Shown piece after piece: positions 45,667 to 55,086 of a stretch of DNA of 64,000 nucleotides (its first letter is position 1; each line of letters begins with the position of its first letter). The stretch is from Pseudomonas oryzicola (GTDB lineage Bacteria > Pseudomonadota > Gammaproteobacteria > Pseudomonadales > Pseudomonadaceae), in assembly GCF_014269185.2 (NCBI RefSeq), contig NZ_JABWRZ020000001.1, positions 3,125,001 to 3,189,000 of the forward strand, in the 5' to 3' direction. Both the position numbers and the translations under genes were made by a program. Below the pieces are notes generated by a model. It made no database searches and was not told the DNA's origin. It worked only from the letters and a program-made list of their open reading frames with translations.

Positions 45667-47853
45667 TCAGGCCAGCCTGGCCCGAGCCGCATGCAGCTTT
45701 TTGTAGCTCTCGATCAGACGCAAGTGGCGGTCGAGGCCTTCGAGCTTCATGCTGGTCGGGGTCAGACCATGGAAACGCACGCTTCCATCCACCGAGCCCA
45801 ACACCGCGTCCATGCGCGGGTTGCCGAACATACGCCGGAAGTTGGCCTCGTAGTCGTCCATTTCCAGCTCGTCGTCGAGCAACACTTCCAGCACCACGTT
45901 CAATGCCTGGTAAAACAACCCACGCTCGACGGTGTTGTCGTTGAACTGCAGGAACGCCTCGACCAGTTCCTTGGCATCCTCGAAGCGCTGCACTGCCAGG
46001 CAGATCAGCAGCTTCAGTTCCAGAATGGTGAGCTGGCCCCAGACCGTGTTTTCGTCGAACTCCACGCCGATCAGCGTGGTGATGGTGGTGTAGTCATCGA
46101 CATCGCAGTTGTCCAGGCGCTTGAGCAGCAGCTTGAGGGCGCGGTTGTCGAGGCTGTGCAGGTTGAGGATATCGGCACGGAACGACAGGGCGCGGTTGGT
46201 GTTGTCCCAGATCAGGTCCTCTACCGGGTAGATTTCCGAGTAACCCGGCACCAGGATGCGGCAGGCGGTGGCGCCAAGGTTGTCGTACACGGCCATGTAC
46301 ACCTCCTTGCCCAGGTCTTCGAGGATGCCGAACAGGGTCGCGGCCTCCTGCACGTTGGAGTCCTCGCCATGGCTGGAGAAGTCCCACTCGACGAACTCGA
46401 AGTCGGCCTTGGCGCTGAAGAAGCGCCACGACACCACGCCGCTGGAGTCGATGAAATGCTCGACGAAGTTGTTCGGTTCAGTCAGCGCGTGGCTTTCGAA
46501 GGTCGGCTGCGGCAGGTCGTTGAGGCCCTCGAAGCTGCGCCCCTGGAGCAGTTCGGTAAGGCTGCGCTCCAGCGCCACTTCCGGGCTCGGATGGGCACCG
46601 AACGAGGCGAATACGCCACCGGTACGCGGGTTCATCAGGGTCACGCACATGACCGGGAACGCGCCCCCCAGCGAAGCATCCTTGACCAGCACCGGGAAGC
46701 CCTGCTCCTCCAGGCCCTGGATGCCGGCAACAATGGCCGGGTACTTGGCCAACACCTCTTGCGGCACGTCCGGCAGGCACAGCTCGCCTTCGAGGATCTC
46801 GCGCTTCACGGCCCGCTCGAAGATTTCCGACAGGCACTGCACCTGCGCTTCGGCCAGGGTATTGCCGGCACTCATGCCATTGCTGAGGAACAGGTTCTCG
46901 ATCAGGTTGGACGGGAAGTACACCACCTGCTGGTCGGACTGGCGCACGAACGGCAGCGAGCAGATGCCACGAGCCGTGTTGCCCGAGTTGGTGTCGTACA
47001 GGTGCGAGCCGCGCAGCTCGCCGTCCGGGTTGTAGATGGCCAGGCAATGCTCGTCGAGGATCTCGACCGGCAGCGCATCCCGTGGCCCTGGCTTGAACCA
47101 CTGCTCGTTCGGGTAGTGCACGAACGGTGCGTTGGCCAGGTCCTCCCCCCAGAACTGATCGTTATAGAAGAAGTTGCAGTTCAGGCGCTCGATGAATTCG
47201 CCCAGCGCTGAGGCCAGTGCGGCCTCCTTGGTGGCGCCCTTGCCGTTGGTGAAGCACATTGGCGACTGGGCGTCGCGCACGTGCAGCGACCATACGTTGG
47301 GTACGATGTTGCGCCACGAAGCGATCTCGATCTTCATTCCCAGCCCGGCCAGGATCCCCGACATGTTGGCGATGGTCTGCTCCAGCGGCAGGTCCTTGCC
47401 GGGGATACAGGTGCTGGTATCCGACACCGGCATCAACAGGCCCTGGGCATCGGCATCGAGGTTGTCGACCACTTCGATCACGAACTCGGGGCCGGTCTGC
47501 ACCACCTTCTTCACGGTGCAGCGGTCGATGGAACGCAGGATGCCCTGGCGGTCCTTCTCGGAGATGTCCTCGGGCAGTTCGACCTGGATCTTGAAAACCT
47601 GGTTGTAGCGGTTTTCCGGGTCGACGATGTTGTTTTGCGACAGGCGAATGTTTTCGGTAGGGATGTTGCGGGTCTGGCAGTACAGCTTGACGAAGTAAGC
47701 CGCGCACAAGGCCGAGGACGCCAGGAAATAGTCGAACGGCCCCGGGGCCGAGCCATCACCTTTGTAACGGATCGGTTGATCGGCGATCACCGTGAAGTCG
47801 TCGAACTTGGCTTCGAGACGGAGATTGTCGAGAAAATTGACCTTGATTTCCAT
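45667..47853 (-). CDS. OsmC-YcaO fusion protein (ribosomal S12 methylthiotransferase accessory-factor family)
   Basis: A 728-aa two-domain protein. Residues 1 to about 140 are OsmC-like, and both redox cysteines of that family are conserved: Cys50 in FLASSALCAAYF and Cys112 in SIDRCTVKKV. From about residue 150 to the end it closely follows E. coli YcaO (FTNGKGATKEAALASALGEFIERL, HYPNEQWF, RGICSLPFVRQSDQQ, FLSNGMSAGNTLAEAQVQCLSEIFERAVK, FASFGAHPSPEVALERSLTELLQGRS). YcaO proteins use ATP to activate amide backbones; E. coli YcaO assists RimO in beta-methylthiolation of ribosomal S12. The fused OsmC domain may deliver or reduce sulfur. It is monocistronic. Confidence 0.93.
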   Translation of the reverse strand: MEIKVNFLDNLRLEAKFDDFTVIADQPIRYKGDGSAPGPFDYFLASSALCAAYFVKLYCQTRNIPTENIRLSQNNIVDPENRYNQVFKIQVELPEDISEKDRQGILRSIDRCTVKKVVQTGPEFVIEVVDNLDADAQGLLMPVSDTSTCIPGKDLPLEQTIANMSGILAGLGMKIEIASWRNIVPNVWSLHVRDAQSPMCFTNGKGATKEAALASALGEFIERLNCNFFYNDQFWGEDLANAPFVHYPNEQWFKPGPRDALPVEILDEHCLAIYNPDGELRGSHLYDTNSGNTARGICSLPFVRQSDQQVVYFPSNLIENLFLSNGMSAGNTLAEAQVQCLSEIFERAVKREILEGELCLPDVPQEVLAKYPAIVAGIQGLEEQGFPVLVKDASLGGAFPVMCVTLMNPRTGGVFASFGAHPSPEVALERSLTELLQGRSFEGLNDLPQPTFESHALTEPNNFVEHFIDSSGVVSWRFFSAKADFEFVEWDFSSHGEDSNVQEAATLFGILEDLGKEVYMAVYDNLGATACRILVPGYSEIYPVEDLIWDNTNRALSFRADILNLHSLDNRALKLLLKRLDNCDVDDYTTITTLIGVEFDENTVWGQLTILELKLLICLAVQRFEDAKELVEAFLQFNDNTVERGLFYQALNVVLEVLLDDELEMDDYEANFRRMFGNPRMDAVLGSVDGSVRFHGLTPTSMKLEGLDRHLRLIESYKKLHAARARLA

Positions 47854-48097
47854 GCGGGATTACCGTGATTTAAGCGTGCAAAACGAAAGTGGCCGGCATT
47901 ATCCGGGTTTTCACGCCGGAAGTCCTGTTTGCGCGACCAGCTTGCGCATTCCACCGAATTACTTGCCTGATCCTCTGAACCTGCCCCGTCCACCAGTCCG
48001 GCGGTCAACCCCTGTGCTAGCGTTTCCGGACCGGGGAACAGCGTATTCCCCAATCAGAAAAGACAGCGCGACAGCAACCGTAGACGGCAGGTGAACC

Positions 48098-48553
48098 ATG
48101 GAACTACGCATCAACCAGAAGACCTACCAGGTCGAGGCAGACGCCGACACGCCCTTGCTGTGGGTGATCCGCGATGACCTGGGGCTGACCGGCACCAAGT
48201 ATGGCTGCGGCCTGGCCCAGTGCGGCGCCTGTTCGGTGCTGGTGGACGGCAACGTGGTGCGCGCTTGCGTGACGCCGGTGGCCGGTGTGGTCGGGCGCGA
48301 GGTGACCACCATCGAGGCGATCGAGGCCGACGCCGTGGGCAAGCGGGTGGTCGCGGCCTGGGTCGAGCACCAGGTTGCCCAGTGCGGTTATTGCCAGTCC
48401 GGTCAGGTGATGGCGGCCACGGCACTGCTCAAGCACACACCCAGGCCCAGTGACGCGCAGATCGACGCGGCGATGGTCAACCTGTGCCGCTGCGGCACCT
48501 ACAACGCCATCCATGCCGCCATGCATGACCTGGCTCAAGGGGAGAAGGCCTGA
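48098..48553 (+). CDS. iorA: Molybdenum hydroxylase [2Fe-2S] subunit (isoquinoline 1-oxidoreductase alpha-like)
   Basis: A 151-aa small subunit with two [2Fe-2S] sites. The plant-type ferredoxin cluster is at Cys37, Cys42, Cys45 and Cys57 ([12 protein letters not shown]...RACV), and the helical-bundle cluster at Cys96, Cys99, Cys130 and Cys132 (QCGYCQSGQ...NLCRCGTY). It passes electrons from the Mo site of the partner to the cytochrome. The stop overlaps the iorB start (TGATG). The family acts on N-heterocycles or aldehydes, and the actual substrate here is not known. Confidence 0.92.
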   Translation: MELRINQKTYQVEADADTPLLWVIRDDLGLTGTKYGCGLAQCGACSVLVDGNVVRACVTPVAGVVGREVTTIEAIEADAVGKRVVAAWVEHQVAQCGYCQSGQVMAATALLKHTPRPSDAQIDAAMVNLCRCGTYNAIHAAMHDLAQGEKA

Positions 48554-50802
48554 TGCGCAAACCTGTCGACACAACTGCCGAACTGCTCGAGTTGCAGCAG
48601 GGCGCGACCCTCAACCTGTCGCGCCGGCGTTTTCTGGCCGGCACGGCAGTCGGCGCCCTGGTACTTGGCTTCGGCCTGCCCATGGGCGCGCCCCGCGTGC
48701 AGGCAGCGGCCGCAGCCAGCGCCGAACGCGGTACTCAGGTACCGGCATTCCTGGAGATTCGCCCGGACGGCACCGTGCGTCTGCTCAGCCCGTTCATGGA
48801 AGGCGGGCAAGGGCCTTTCACCGCCATGGCCCAGATCGTCGGTGAGGAACTGGATGTCGACCCGGCCAGGTTCGTGGTCGATAGCGCGCCGCCTGGGGAA
48901 GCCTATGTAGTGATGGAAAACGGCATGCGCATCACCGGCGGCAGCATGTCGGTACGCATGAGCTACCCGACCATGCGCCGCCTGGGCGCCCTCGCCCGCG
49001 CCATGCTGCTGCAGGCAGGCGCCGAGCAGCTCGGCGTGCCGGTTGAGCAACTCACCACCACGCCGGGTAACGTGGTACATACCACGAGTGGGCGCTCCGT
49101 GCCCTACGGTGAACTGGCCGCGCGGGCCATGGACCTGCCGGTGCCCGACCCGGCCAGCGTCAAGCTGCGCGACCCCAGCCAGTTTCGCTGGATCGGCAAA
49201 CCGGTACGTCGCCTGGATGCCTACGACAAATCCACCGGCAAGGCCGTGTACAGCATCGACATCAAGGTCGACGGCATGCTCCATGCTGCCGTGCAGCACG
49301 CGCCACGCCTGGGCATGACTGTCGGCAGCCTGCGTAACGAAGACCAGGTCAAGGCCATGCAGGGCGTGCACTCGGTGCACCAGCTGCCAGGCGCCGTGGC
49401 GGTGGTTGCCGAGCGCTGGTGGCACGCCAAGCGTGCGGTGGAAGCCATCCAGGTGGACTGGCAGGAGCCTGCCGCCGACAGCCCGGTACGGCCGATGCCG
49501 GCCGACTTCTCCAGCGATGGCTGGCGCGACCACCTGGCCACGGTCGAAGCACCGGCCCGCGACGAGGAAAACCAGGGCGATGTGGCCGGCATGCTGGCCA
49601 GTGCCAAGACCCGCGTCGAGGCGACCTACCACAACCAGTACCTCAACCATGCCCAGCTTGAGCCACCCTCGGCACTGGCGCGCTTCAATGCCGATGGTTC
49701 GCTGGAGGTGTGGCTGCCCAACCAGGCGCCAGACATGTTCCGTGACGACATCGCCCGGCGCACCGGCCTGGCCCCGGCACAGATCACCCTGCATTCGCCG
49801 TTGCTGGGTGGCTTCTTTGGCCGCCACTTCCTGTACGACTCGGCCAACCCCTACCCTCAGGTAATTGCCTTGGCCAAGGCGGTTGGCCGACCGGTGAAGC
49901 TTATCTGGAGCCGCGAAGAGGAGTTCCTGCGTGACGTACTGCGGCCAGTGGCCGTGGTGAAGTTCCGTGCCGGTCTGGATGCCGACGGCCTGCCGGTGGC
50001 CCTCGAGGCTGTGAGCGCCACCGAAGGCCCGACCGAGGCCCTCGCCGGCAAACAGGGCGAAAAGCTCGACCCGACTGCACTCGAAGGGCTGTCGGGCAAG
50101 TCCTACGCCATCGCCAACAAACGCATCGCCCAGGTCTATGTCAAAGGCCCGGCCATGCTTGGCTACTGGCGCTCGGTGGGCAACTCGCTGAACGACTTCT
50201 TCTACGAGTCGTTCCTTGACGAGCTGGCCGACAAGGGCGGCAAGGACCCGTTCGAGCTGCGCCTGCACTTGTTGCGCGACAACCCGCGCCTGACCAACCT
50301 GTTGCAGGCAGTTGCTGAACTGTCCGGCGGCTGGAAACGCGGGCCGTTCACTGCCGAAGACGGCAGCAAGCGCGCACGCGGCGTGGCCATGGCCTCGCCG
50401 TTTGGCTCGGAGGCGGCGGTCATTGCCGAGGTGTCGATCGAAAATGGCCAGGTCAAGGTGCACGACATCTGGCAGTCCATCGACCCGGGCAGCATCGTCA
50501 ACCCGGCGATCATCGAGCACCAGGTCAACGGCGCCGTCGCCCTGGGCCTGTCGCAGACGCTGCTGGAAGAAGCGGTATACGTCGACGGCAAGCCACGCGC
50601 GCGCAACTACGACCTGTACCCGATCCTGCCGCCCTCGCGCATGGCCCGGGTGCATGTCCGTATCGTCGAGAGCGGGGCGAAGATGGGCGGTATCGGCGAG
50701 CCACCGTTGCCCGCCGTCGCTCCGGCAGTGGTCAACGCGGTCGCGCAATTGACCGGCCAGCGCGTGCGCAGCCTGCCGCTGAGCCGCCATACCTTCGGCT
50801 GA
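48553..50802 (+). CDS. iorB: Molybdenum hydroxylase large subunit with Tat signal (isoquinoline 1-oxidoreductase beta-like)
   Basis: A 749-aa molybdopterin-binding subunit of the xanthine-oxidase superfamily, IorB branch. The N-terminus has a twin-arginine signal LSRRRFLAGTAVGAL (residues 22-36), so the folded Fe-S/Mo complex is exported to the periplasm. Recognisable molybdopterin-contact regions are SPFMEGGQGPFTAMAQIVGEEL, GRHFLYDSANPYPQVIALAK, MLGYWRSVGNSLNDFFYESF and MGGIGEPPLPAVAPAVVNAV near the C-terminus. It is co-translated with iorA. Substrates in the family include isoquinoline, aldehydes and nicotinate-like compounds. Confidence 0.92.
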   Translation: MRKPVDTTAELLELQQGATLNLSRRRFLAGTAVGALVLGFGLPMGAPRVQAAAAASAERGTQVPAFLEIRPDGTVRLLSPFMEGGQGPFTAMAQIVGEELDVDPARFVVDSAPPGEAYVVMENGMRITGGSMSVRMSYPTMRRLGALARAMLLQAGAEQLGVPVEQLTTTPGNVVHTTSGRSVPYGELAARAMDLPVPDPASVKLRDPSQFRWIGKPVRRLDAYDKSTGKAVYSIDIKVDGMLHAAVQHAPRLGMTVGSLRNEDQVKAMQGVHSVHQLPGAVAVVAERWWHAKRAVEAIQVDWQEPAADSPVRPMPADFSSDGWRDHLATVEAPARDEENQGDVAGMLASAKTRVEATYHNQYLNHAQLEPPSALARFNADGSLEVWLPNQAPDMFRDDIARRTGLAPAQITLHSPLLGGFFGRHFLYDSANPYPQVIALAKAVGRPVKLIWSREEEFLRDVLRPVAVVKFRAGLDADGLPVALEAVSATEGPTEALAGKQGEKLDPTALEGLSGKSYAIANKRIAQVYVKGPAMLGYWRSVGNSLNDFFYESFLDELADKGGKDPFELRLHLLRDNPRLTNLLQAVAELSGGWKRGPFTAEDGSKRARGVAMASPFGSEAAVIAEVSIENGQVKVHDIWQSIDPGSIVNPAIIEHQVNGAVALGLSQTLLEEAVYVDGKPRARNYDLYPILPPSRMARVHVRIVESGAKMGGIGEPPLPAVAPAVVNAVAQLTGQRVRSLPLSRHTFG

Positions 50803-50819
50803 CAGCACAAGGACGCACC

Positions 50820-52163
50820 ATGCCCCATCGTTTCGCAAGAACCGCTGGCTGGCTGGCATTGCCGTGCCTGGTCGCGGCAGGCCTGCTGGCCTGGTATGTC
50901 ACCCACGAGCCGGTTTCGCCGTTTGCCGGCGCACCGGCCACGGCCGCCGACCCGGCACTGGTCAGCCGTGGCGAGTACGTCGCCCGGCTCAGCGACTGCG
51001 TAGCCTGCCACAGCGTGCCGGACGGCAAGCCGTTCGCCGGCGGGCTGAAAATGGCCACCCCGCTGGGCGCCATTCATGCCACCAACATCACCCCCGACCG
51101 CGACAATGGCATCGGTCGCTACAGCCTGGCCGACTTCGACCGCGCCGTGCGCCACGGCGTCGCCCCTGGCGGCCGGCGACTGTACCCAGCCATGCCCTAC
51201 CCGTCCTACGCCAAGCTTGGCGATGACGATGTCAAGGCGCTGTATGCCTTCTTCATGCTCGGCGTGCAGCCGGTACCGCAGGCAAACCAGCCCGGCGACA
51301 TTCCCTGGCCGCTGAACCTGCGCTGGCCCATCGCCGTGTGGAACGGCCTGTTCGCCACCAGCACGCCGTACACCGACCAGGCCGGCAAGGATGCACAGTG
51401 GAACCGCGGCGCCTACCTGGTCCAGGGCCCTGGCCACTGCGGCAGCTGCCACACCCCGCGCGGCCTGGCCTTCAACGAGAAGGCCCTGGATGACAACGAC
51501 AAGCCGTTCCTCGCCGGTGCCCTGCTCGATGGCTGGTACGCCCCCAGCTTGCGCGCCGACCACAACACCGGGCTCGGGCGCTGGAGCGAGGTGGAAATAG
51601 CGCAGTTCCTCAAGACCGGGCGCAATCGCCACACCGTGGTGTTCGGTTCGATGACCGAAGCCTTCAACAACTCCACGCAGTTCATGAGCGACGCTGACCT
51701 GGCCGCCATCGCGCACTACCTGAAGTCGCTGCCTGGCGATCCGCAGCGCGACGGCACAGCGTGGCAGTACCAGGCCGAATTGGCGGCAACCCGGCTCGAC
51801 AGCCCCGGCGCGCATGCCTATGTGACCCGTTGCGCGTCGTGCCACGGCCTGGACGGCAAGGGCCAGGCGGAATGGATGCCGCCCTTGGCCGGCGCCACCT
51901 CGGCACTGGCCAGGGAAGACGCCTCGGCAATCAACATCACCCTCAACGGTTCACAGCGGGTGGTAACCGCTGGCCTGCCGGACGCCTATCGCATGCCGGC
52001 GTTTCGTGAACAGTTGAGCGATCAGGAAATTGCCGCCGTGCTGAGCTTCGTGCGCACGGCCTGGGGCAACCAGGGCGGCACGGTGAGTGCACAGGCAGTG
52101 GGCAAGCTGCGTGAGCATACCGACCCGGCCAGCAGCAGCCCGATCATCCTGCATATGCGTTGA
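50820..52163 (+). CDS. Triheme membrane-anchored cytochrome c (electron acceptor of the Mo hydroxylase)
   Basis: A 447-aa periplasmic cytochrome with an N-terminal signal/anchor (WLALPCLVAAGLLAWYV) and three CxxCH haem sites: CVACHS near residue 60, CGSCHT near 206 and CASCHG near 338. This is the architecture of alcohol/aldehyde dehydrogenase cytochrome subunits. It lies 17 bases behind iorB with an AAGGA site, so it most likely carries electrons from IorAB to the quinol/cytochrome oxidase chain. Confidence 0.93.
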   Translation: MPHRFARTAGWLALPCLVAAGLLAWYVTHEPVSPFAGAPATAADPALVSRGEYVARLSDCVACHSVPDGKPFAGGLKMATPLGAIHATNITPDRDNGIGRYSLADFDRAVRHGVAPGGRRLYPAMPYPSYAKLGDDDVKALYAFFMLGVQPVPQANQPGDIPWPLNLRWPIAVWNGLFATSTPYTDQAGKDAQWNRGAYLVQGPGHCGSCHTPRGLAFNEKALDDNDKPFLAGALLDGWYAPSLRADHNTGLGRWSEVEIAQFLKTGRNRHTVVFGSMTEAFNNSTQFMSDADLAAIAHYLKSLPGDPQRDGTAWQYQAELAATRLDSPGAHAYVTRCASCHGLDGKGQAEWMPPLAGATSALAREDASAINITLNGSQRVVTAGLPDAYRMPAFREQLSDQEIAAVLSFVRTAWGNQGGTVSAQAVGKLREHTDPASSSPIILHMR

Positions 52164-52213
52164 AGTGTGGAGGCCGGTACGGCCCCCCGAACATCCGATT
52201 TACCGGAGTAACC

Positions 52214-53233
52214 ATGGAAAGCATCGACCTGCTGGTGCTGCGCACCACCCGCGACTGGCTCGCCGCCGGTCACCGCGCCTTGCTCGCCACCGTCGCCCGC
52301 ACCTGGGGATCCTCGCCACGCCCAGTGGGCTCGATGATGGCCCTGCGCAGCGATGGCCGGGTGGTTGGCAGTGTCTCCGGTGGCTGTATCGAAGACGACC
52401 TCATCCACCGCTACACCACCGCCTATGGCGGCCCCGGCATGCCCCATGGCCTGCCACAGCTGGTGCGCTACGGCGTCAGCGCCGACGATGCCCACCGTTT
52501 CGGCCTGCCCTGCGGTGGCACGCTCGAACTGGTGCTGGAGTTCGCCCCGTCGCTGCCGCACCTGGAGCAACTGCTGGCAGGCCTGGACAGCGGCAGCCTG
52601 GTGCGCCGCGACCTCGACCTGCGCAGCGGCGCGGCCAGCCTCGCCGCCAACAGCACGCCCGAGCTGTTCAGCTTCGATGGCCAGCGCCTATGCAACACCC
52701 TCGGCCCCGGCTACCGCTTGCTGCTGATCGGTGCCGGCGCGCTGGCCGAATACCTGGCGACCATGGCCCTGTTCAATGGCTTCAGCGTTTCCCTGTGCGA
52801 CCCACGCCCCGAGTACCGGGCCGGTTGGAACGTTGCCGGCGTCAAACACCTGGCCGGCATGCCGGACGACGTGGTGCGCGCCTTCGCCCCGGACCTGCGC
52901 AGTGCCATCGTCGCCGTCAGCCACGACCCCAAGCTGGACGACCTGGCCCTGCTCGAAGCCTTGCACAGCCCGGCGTTCTACATCGGCGCGATTGGCTCGC
53001 GGCGCAACAGCCAGCTGCGCCGTGAGCGCCTGATCGAACACTTCGGCGAAAGCGAGGCCTCACTGCAGCGCCTGCGCGGCCCCATCGGGATCTATATCGG
53101 CAGCAAGACACCGGCGGAGATCGCGGTCAGCGTGATGGCCGAGCTCCTCGCCGCGAAGAACGCCGTCAAGCTGCCTGGCACGGTCAACGTGACCCGAGCC
53201 AAGGAGGCCGAACAGCTGGCGCGGCCCTTGTAG
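52214..53233 (+). CDS. XdhC/CoxI family molybdenum-cofactor insertion factor
   Basis: A 339-aa protein with an N-terminal XdhC/CoxI domain (SVSGGCIEDDLIHRY near residue 58) and a C-terminal Rossmann-like XdhC_C domain (LLLIGAGALAEYLATMALFNGF near 172; FYIGAIGSRRNSQLRRERL near 254). Such factors load sulfurated molybdopterin cytosine dinucleotide cofactor into hydroxylases. The start at 52214 follows a GGAG site; a frame open from 52160 overlaps the cytochrome stop. It is the last gene of the iorAB-cytochrome operon. Confidence 0.92.
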   Translation: MESIDLLVLRTTRDWLAAGHRALLATVARTWGSSPRPVGSMMALRSDGRVVGSVSGGCIEDDLIHRYTTAYGGPGMPHGLPQLVRYGVSADDAHRFGLPCGGTLELVLEFAPSLPHLEQLLAGLDSGSLVRRDLDLRSGAASLAANSTPELFSFDGQRLCNTLGPGYRLLLIGAGALAEYLATMALFNGFSVSLCDPRPEYRAGWNVAGVKHLAGMPDDVVRAFAPDLRSAIVAVSHDPKLDDLALLEALHSPAFYIGAIGSRRNSQLRRERLIEHFGESEASLQRLRGPIGIYIGSKTPAEIAVSVMAELLAAKNAVKLPGTVNVTRAKEAEQLARPL

Positions 53234-53250
53234 GATCAGGCAACAGGCGC

Positions 53251-54042
53251 CTACTGCCAGCGCTCCAGGTTCTGCTGCAACAGCTGTTCGGGCAGCGCCC
53301 CGGCTACGATCTTTTCCATCTCCCGCGCCAGCGCCTCACGCAGCCGGGGCTGGTTGCAGGGCGAGTGATGCGACATCGCCAGGTACAGCCCTTCGCTGGA
53401 AATTGGCGGTTCCAGCACCCGTACAGTCCCCGCGATACCCAAGGTGCGCACCAGGGCCATGCCGGGATACTGCTCGTACACCACATAATCGCTGCGCTTG
53501 TGCAGCAACTTCTCGAACGCCTGCCTGGCGCCGGGTACTGCTTCGAGGGTGAGGTTGGCCCTGGCGTAGTCGTCGAACTGCTGGCCATGGCTGTTGCTGA
53601 CCAGTATGCCGCCCTTGTGGCCTTTCAGGTCGGCCCATTGCTGGTAGGCGAAGGCACTGTCCTGGCGCACCCAGACCACGCTTGGGGTGTGCAGGAATGG
53701 CGGGGCGATGAAGTCCATCTGTTGCTGGCGGGCCCGGGTCAGGAAATACCCGGCCATCAGGTCGATACGGCCGGTGCGCACTTCTTCCTGCGCGCGCGAC
53801 CACGGCCCGGTATAGATCAATTCGATTTCCAGCCCCAGCTGCTTGCCCAGGTATTTCAGCAGGTCCGCGTTGACACCGATCAGTTGCTGCGGGTTTTGCG
53901 GGTCGCGCCAGAGATAAGGGGGGTATTCCGGGTTGCCGGTGGCCGTCAGCCGCCGACAGGGTTCATCTGCCACCGCCACCAGGGGCAGCAGCAACAGGCA
54001 CGGCAACAGCCGCAAGGCGTGGCGAAAGCAACGCTCGATCAT
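53251..54042 (-). CDS. Orphan periplasmic amino-acid-type binding protein (SBP family 3)
   Basis: A 263-aa solute-binding protein with a signal peptide to about residue 25 (LLLLPLVAVA-DEP). The mature N-terminus LTATGNPEYPPYLWRDPQN and the segment VRTGRIDLMAGYFLTRARQQQMDFIAPPF are family-like. No permease or ATPase gene is adjacent, so it either serves a distant transporter or is a sensor-type binding protein. The start at 54042 gives a clean signal peptide; an in-frame codon at 54102 would lengthen it by 20 residues. It converges on the XdhC gene with a 17-base gap. Confidence 0.85.
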   Translation of the reverse strand: MIERCFRHALRLLPCLLLLPLVAVADEPCRRLTATGNPEYPPYLWRDPQNPQQLIGVNADLLKYLGKQLGLEIELIYTGPWSRAQEEVRTGRIDLMAGYFLTRARQQQMDFIAPPFLHTPSVVWVRQDSAFAYQQWADLKGHKGGILVSNSHGQQFDDYARANLTLEAVPGARQAFEKLLHKRSDYVVYEQYPGMALVRTLGIAGTVRVLEPPISSEGLYLAMSHHSPCNQPRLREALAREMEKIVAGALPEQLLQQNLERWQ

Positions 54043-54182
54043 GGACAACCCTCGGTCGGCTGCAGCATCTCTATGTGCGCGCCATGAAACAGTCTGGATC
54101 ACCTGCGGTCATCCTGCTGGCCGTCTATCGGCCAGCATTGGTGACCCGAAGCTGCAGGCGTCGCGCCTGCACCACCCGTACT

Positions 54183-54824
54183 TCAGGCGCCCTGTCGCCG
54201 CATCGCCAGGATCGCCGCGCCGAAGCCGATGAAGGTCGTGCCCACTACCCGGCTTACCCAGCGAGACAGCGACGGCCGGGTGAGCACGCCCTTGGCCCGT
54301 GCCGCCAACGCCGCATACAGGCTCAGCGAAACCAGCGACAAGGCCACGAAAATCCCGGTCAGGATCAGGAACTGTGGCAGCAATGCCGCGCCCTGGTCGA
54401 TGAACTGCGGGAACAGCGCGGTGAAGAACATGGTCGCCTTGGGGTTGGTCACTGCCGTGAAGAAGGCCGACTTGTACAGTTTCAGTGGCGTCGGTCTCAC
54501 CTTGGGCAACCCCTCTGCGCCACCCGATGCCAGCATCGGGCTGGTTTTCAGCAATTGCCGCGCGCCCAGGTAGAACAGGTAGCCGGCGCCCAGGATCTTC
54601 ACGGCATTGAAGAGCATTTCAGAACTGGCCAGCAGTGCACCCAGCCCGAGCATGGCTGCAGCCGACAGGCAGAACAGGCCCGAGCCATTACCCAGCGACG
54701 ACCAGATCGCGCTGCGCTGGCCGTGGGCAAGGCTGTTGTTGATGGCCATCAGGGTGGCAGGGCCAGGGCTGGCGATCGCGATGGCCGCGACCAGGGTAAA
54801 GGCAAACAGCGAGTGAGAATCCAT
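54183..54824 (-). CDS. LysE/RhtB family amino-acid exporter
   Basis: A 213-aa inner-membrane protein with six hydrophobic segments. The TM1 signature AAIAIASPGPATLMAINNSLAHG and the middle FFTAVTNPKATMFFTALFPQFID are hallmarks of LysE/RhtB exporters, which remove excess amino acids (lysine, threonine, homoserine and others). The start at 54824 (MDSHSLFAFT) gives standard length; the frame is open to 55022 through the DUF1289 gene region. The substrate is not decidable. Confidence 0.9.
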   Translation of the reverse strand: MDSHSLFAFTLVAAIAIASPGPATLMAINNSLAHGQRSAIWSSLGNGSGLFCLSAAAMLGLGALLASSEMLFNAVKILGAGYLFYLGARQLLKTSPMLASGGAEGLPKVRPTPLKLYKSAFFTAVTNPKATMFFTALFPQFIDQGAALLPQFLILTGIFVALSLVSLSLYAALAARAKGVLTRPSLSRWVSRVVGTTFIGFGAAILAMRRQGA

Positions 54825-54877
54825 TTCAGGCTCGTCAGACAACAAAACAGAAAGGGCCGCGTGCAGGATACGCAGGT

Positions 54878-55078
54878 TCAGTCGGCATTCTGCCGCTTGG
54901 CCGCTTTCTTGGCGATAACTTTCATGCGCATGGCCGCCCGCTGCACGGTGGCCATCTTCTCGGGGCGCTTCATGCCCCGCCATTTGCGGATTTCGTCGCG
55001 GGTGCGGCCACAGCTCACGCACAGCTCGCTATTGAGCTGGCACAGCGAGACGCAAGGGTTGTCGATGTCTTTGGCCAT
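54878..55078 (-). CDS. DUF1289 small protein
   Basis: A 66-aa protein with four closely spaced cysteines (Cys9, Cys13, Cys20, Cys23 in NPCVSLCQLNSELCVSCG) followed by the conserved RTRDEIRKW and a basic helical tail. This is the DUF1289 pattern, proposed to bind a metal or Fe-S cluster; the function is unknown. It lies 8 bases after the next upstream small gene (minus strand) and before lysE, so it is probably in an operon with both. Confidence 0.85.
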   Translation of the reverse strand: MAKDIDNPCVSLCQLNSELCVSCGRTRDEIRKWRGMKRPEKMATVQRAAMRMKVIAKKAAKRQNAD

Positions 55079-55086
55079 GCTGCCAC

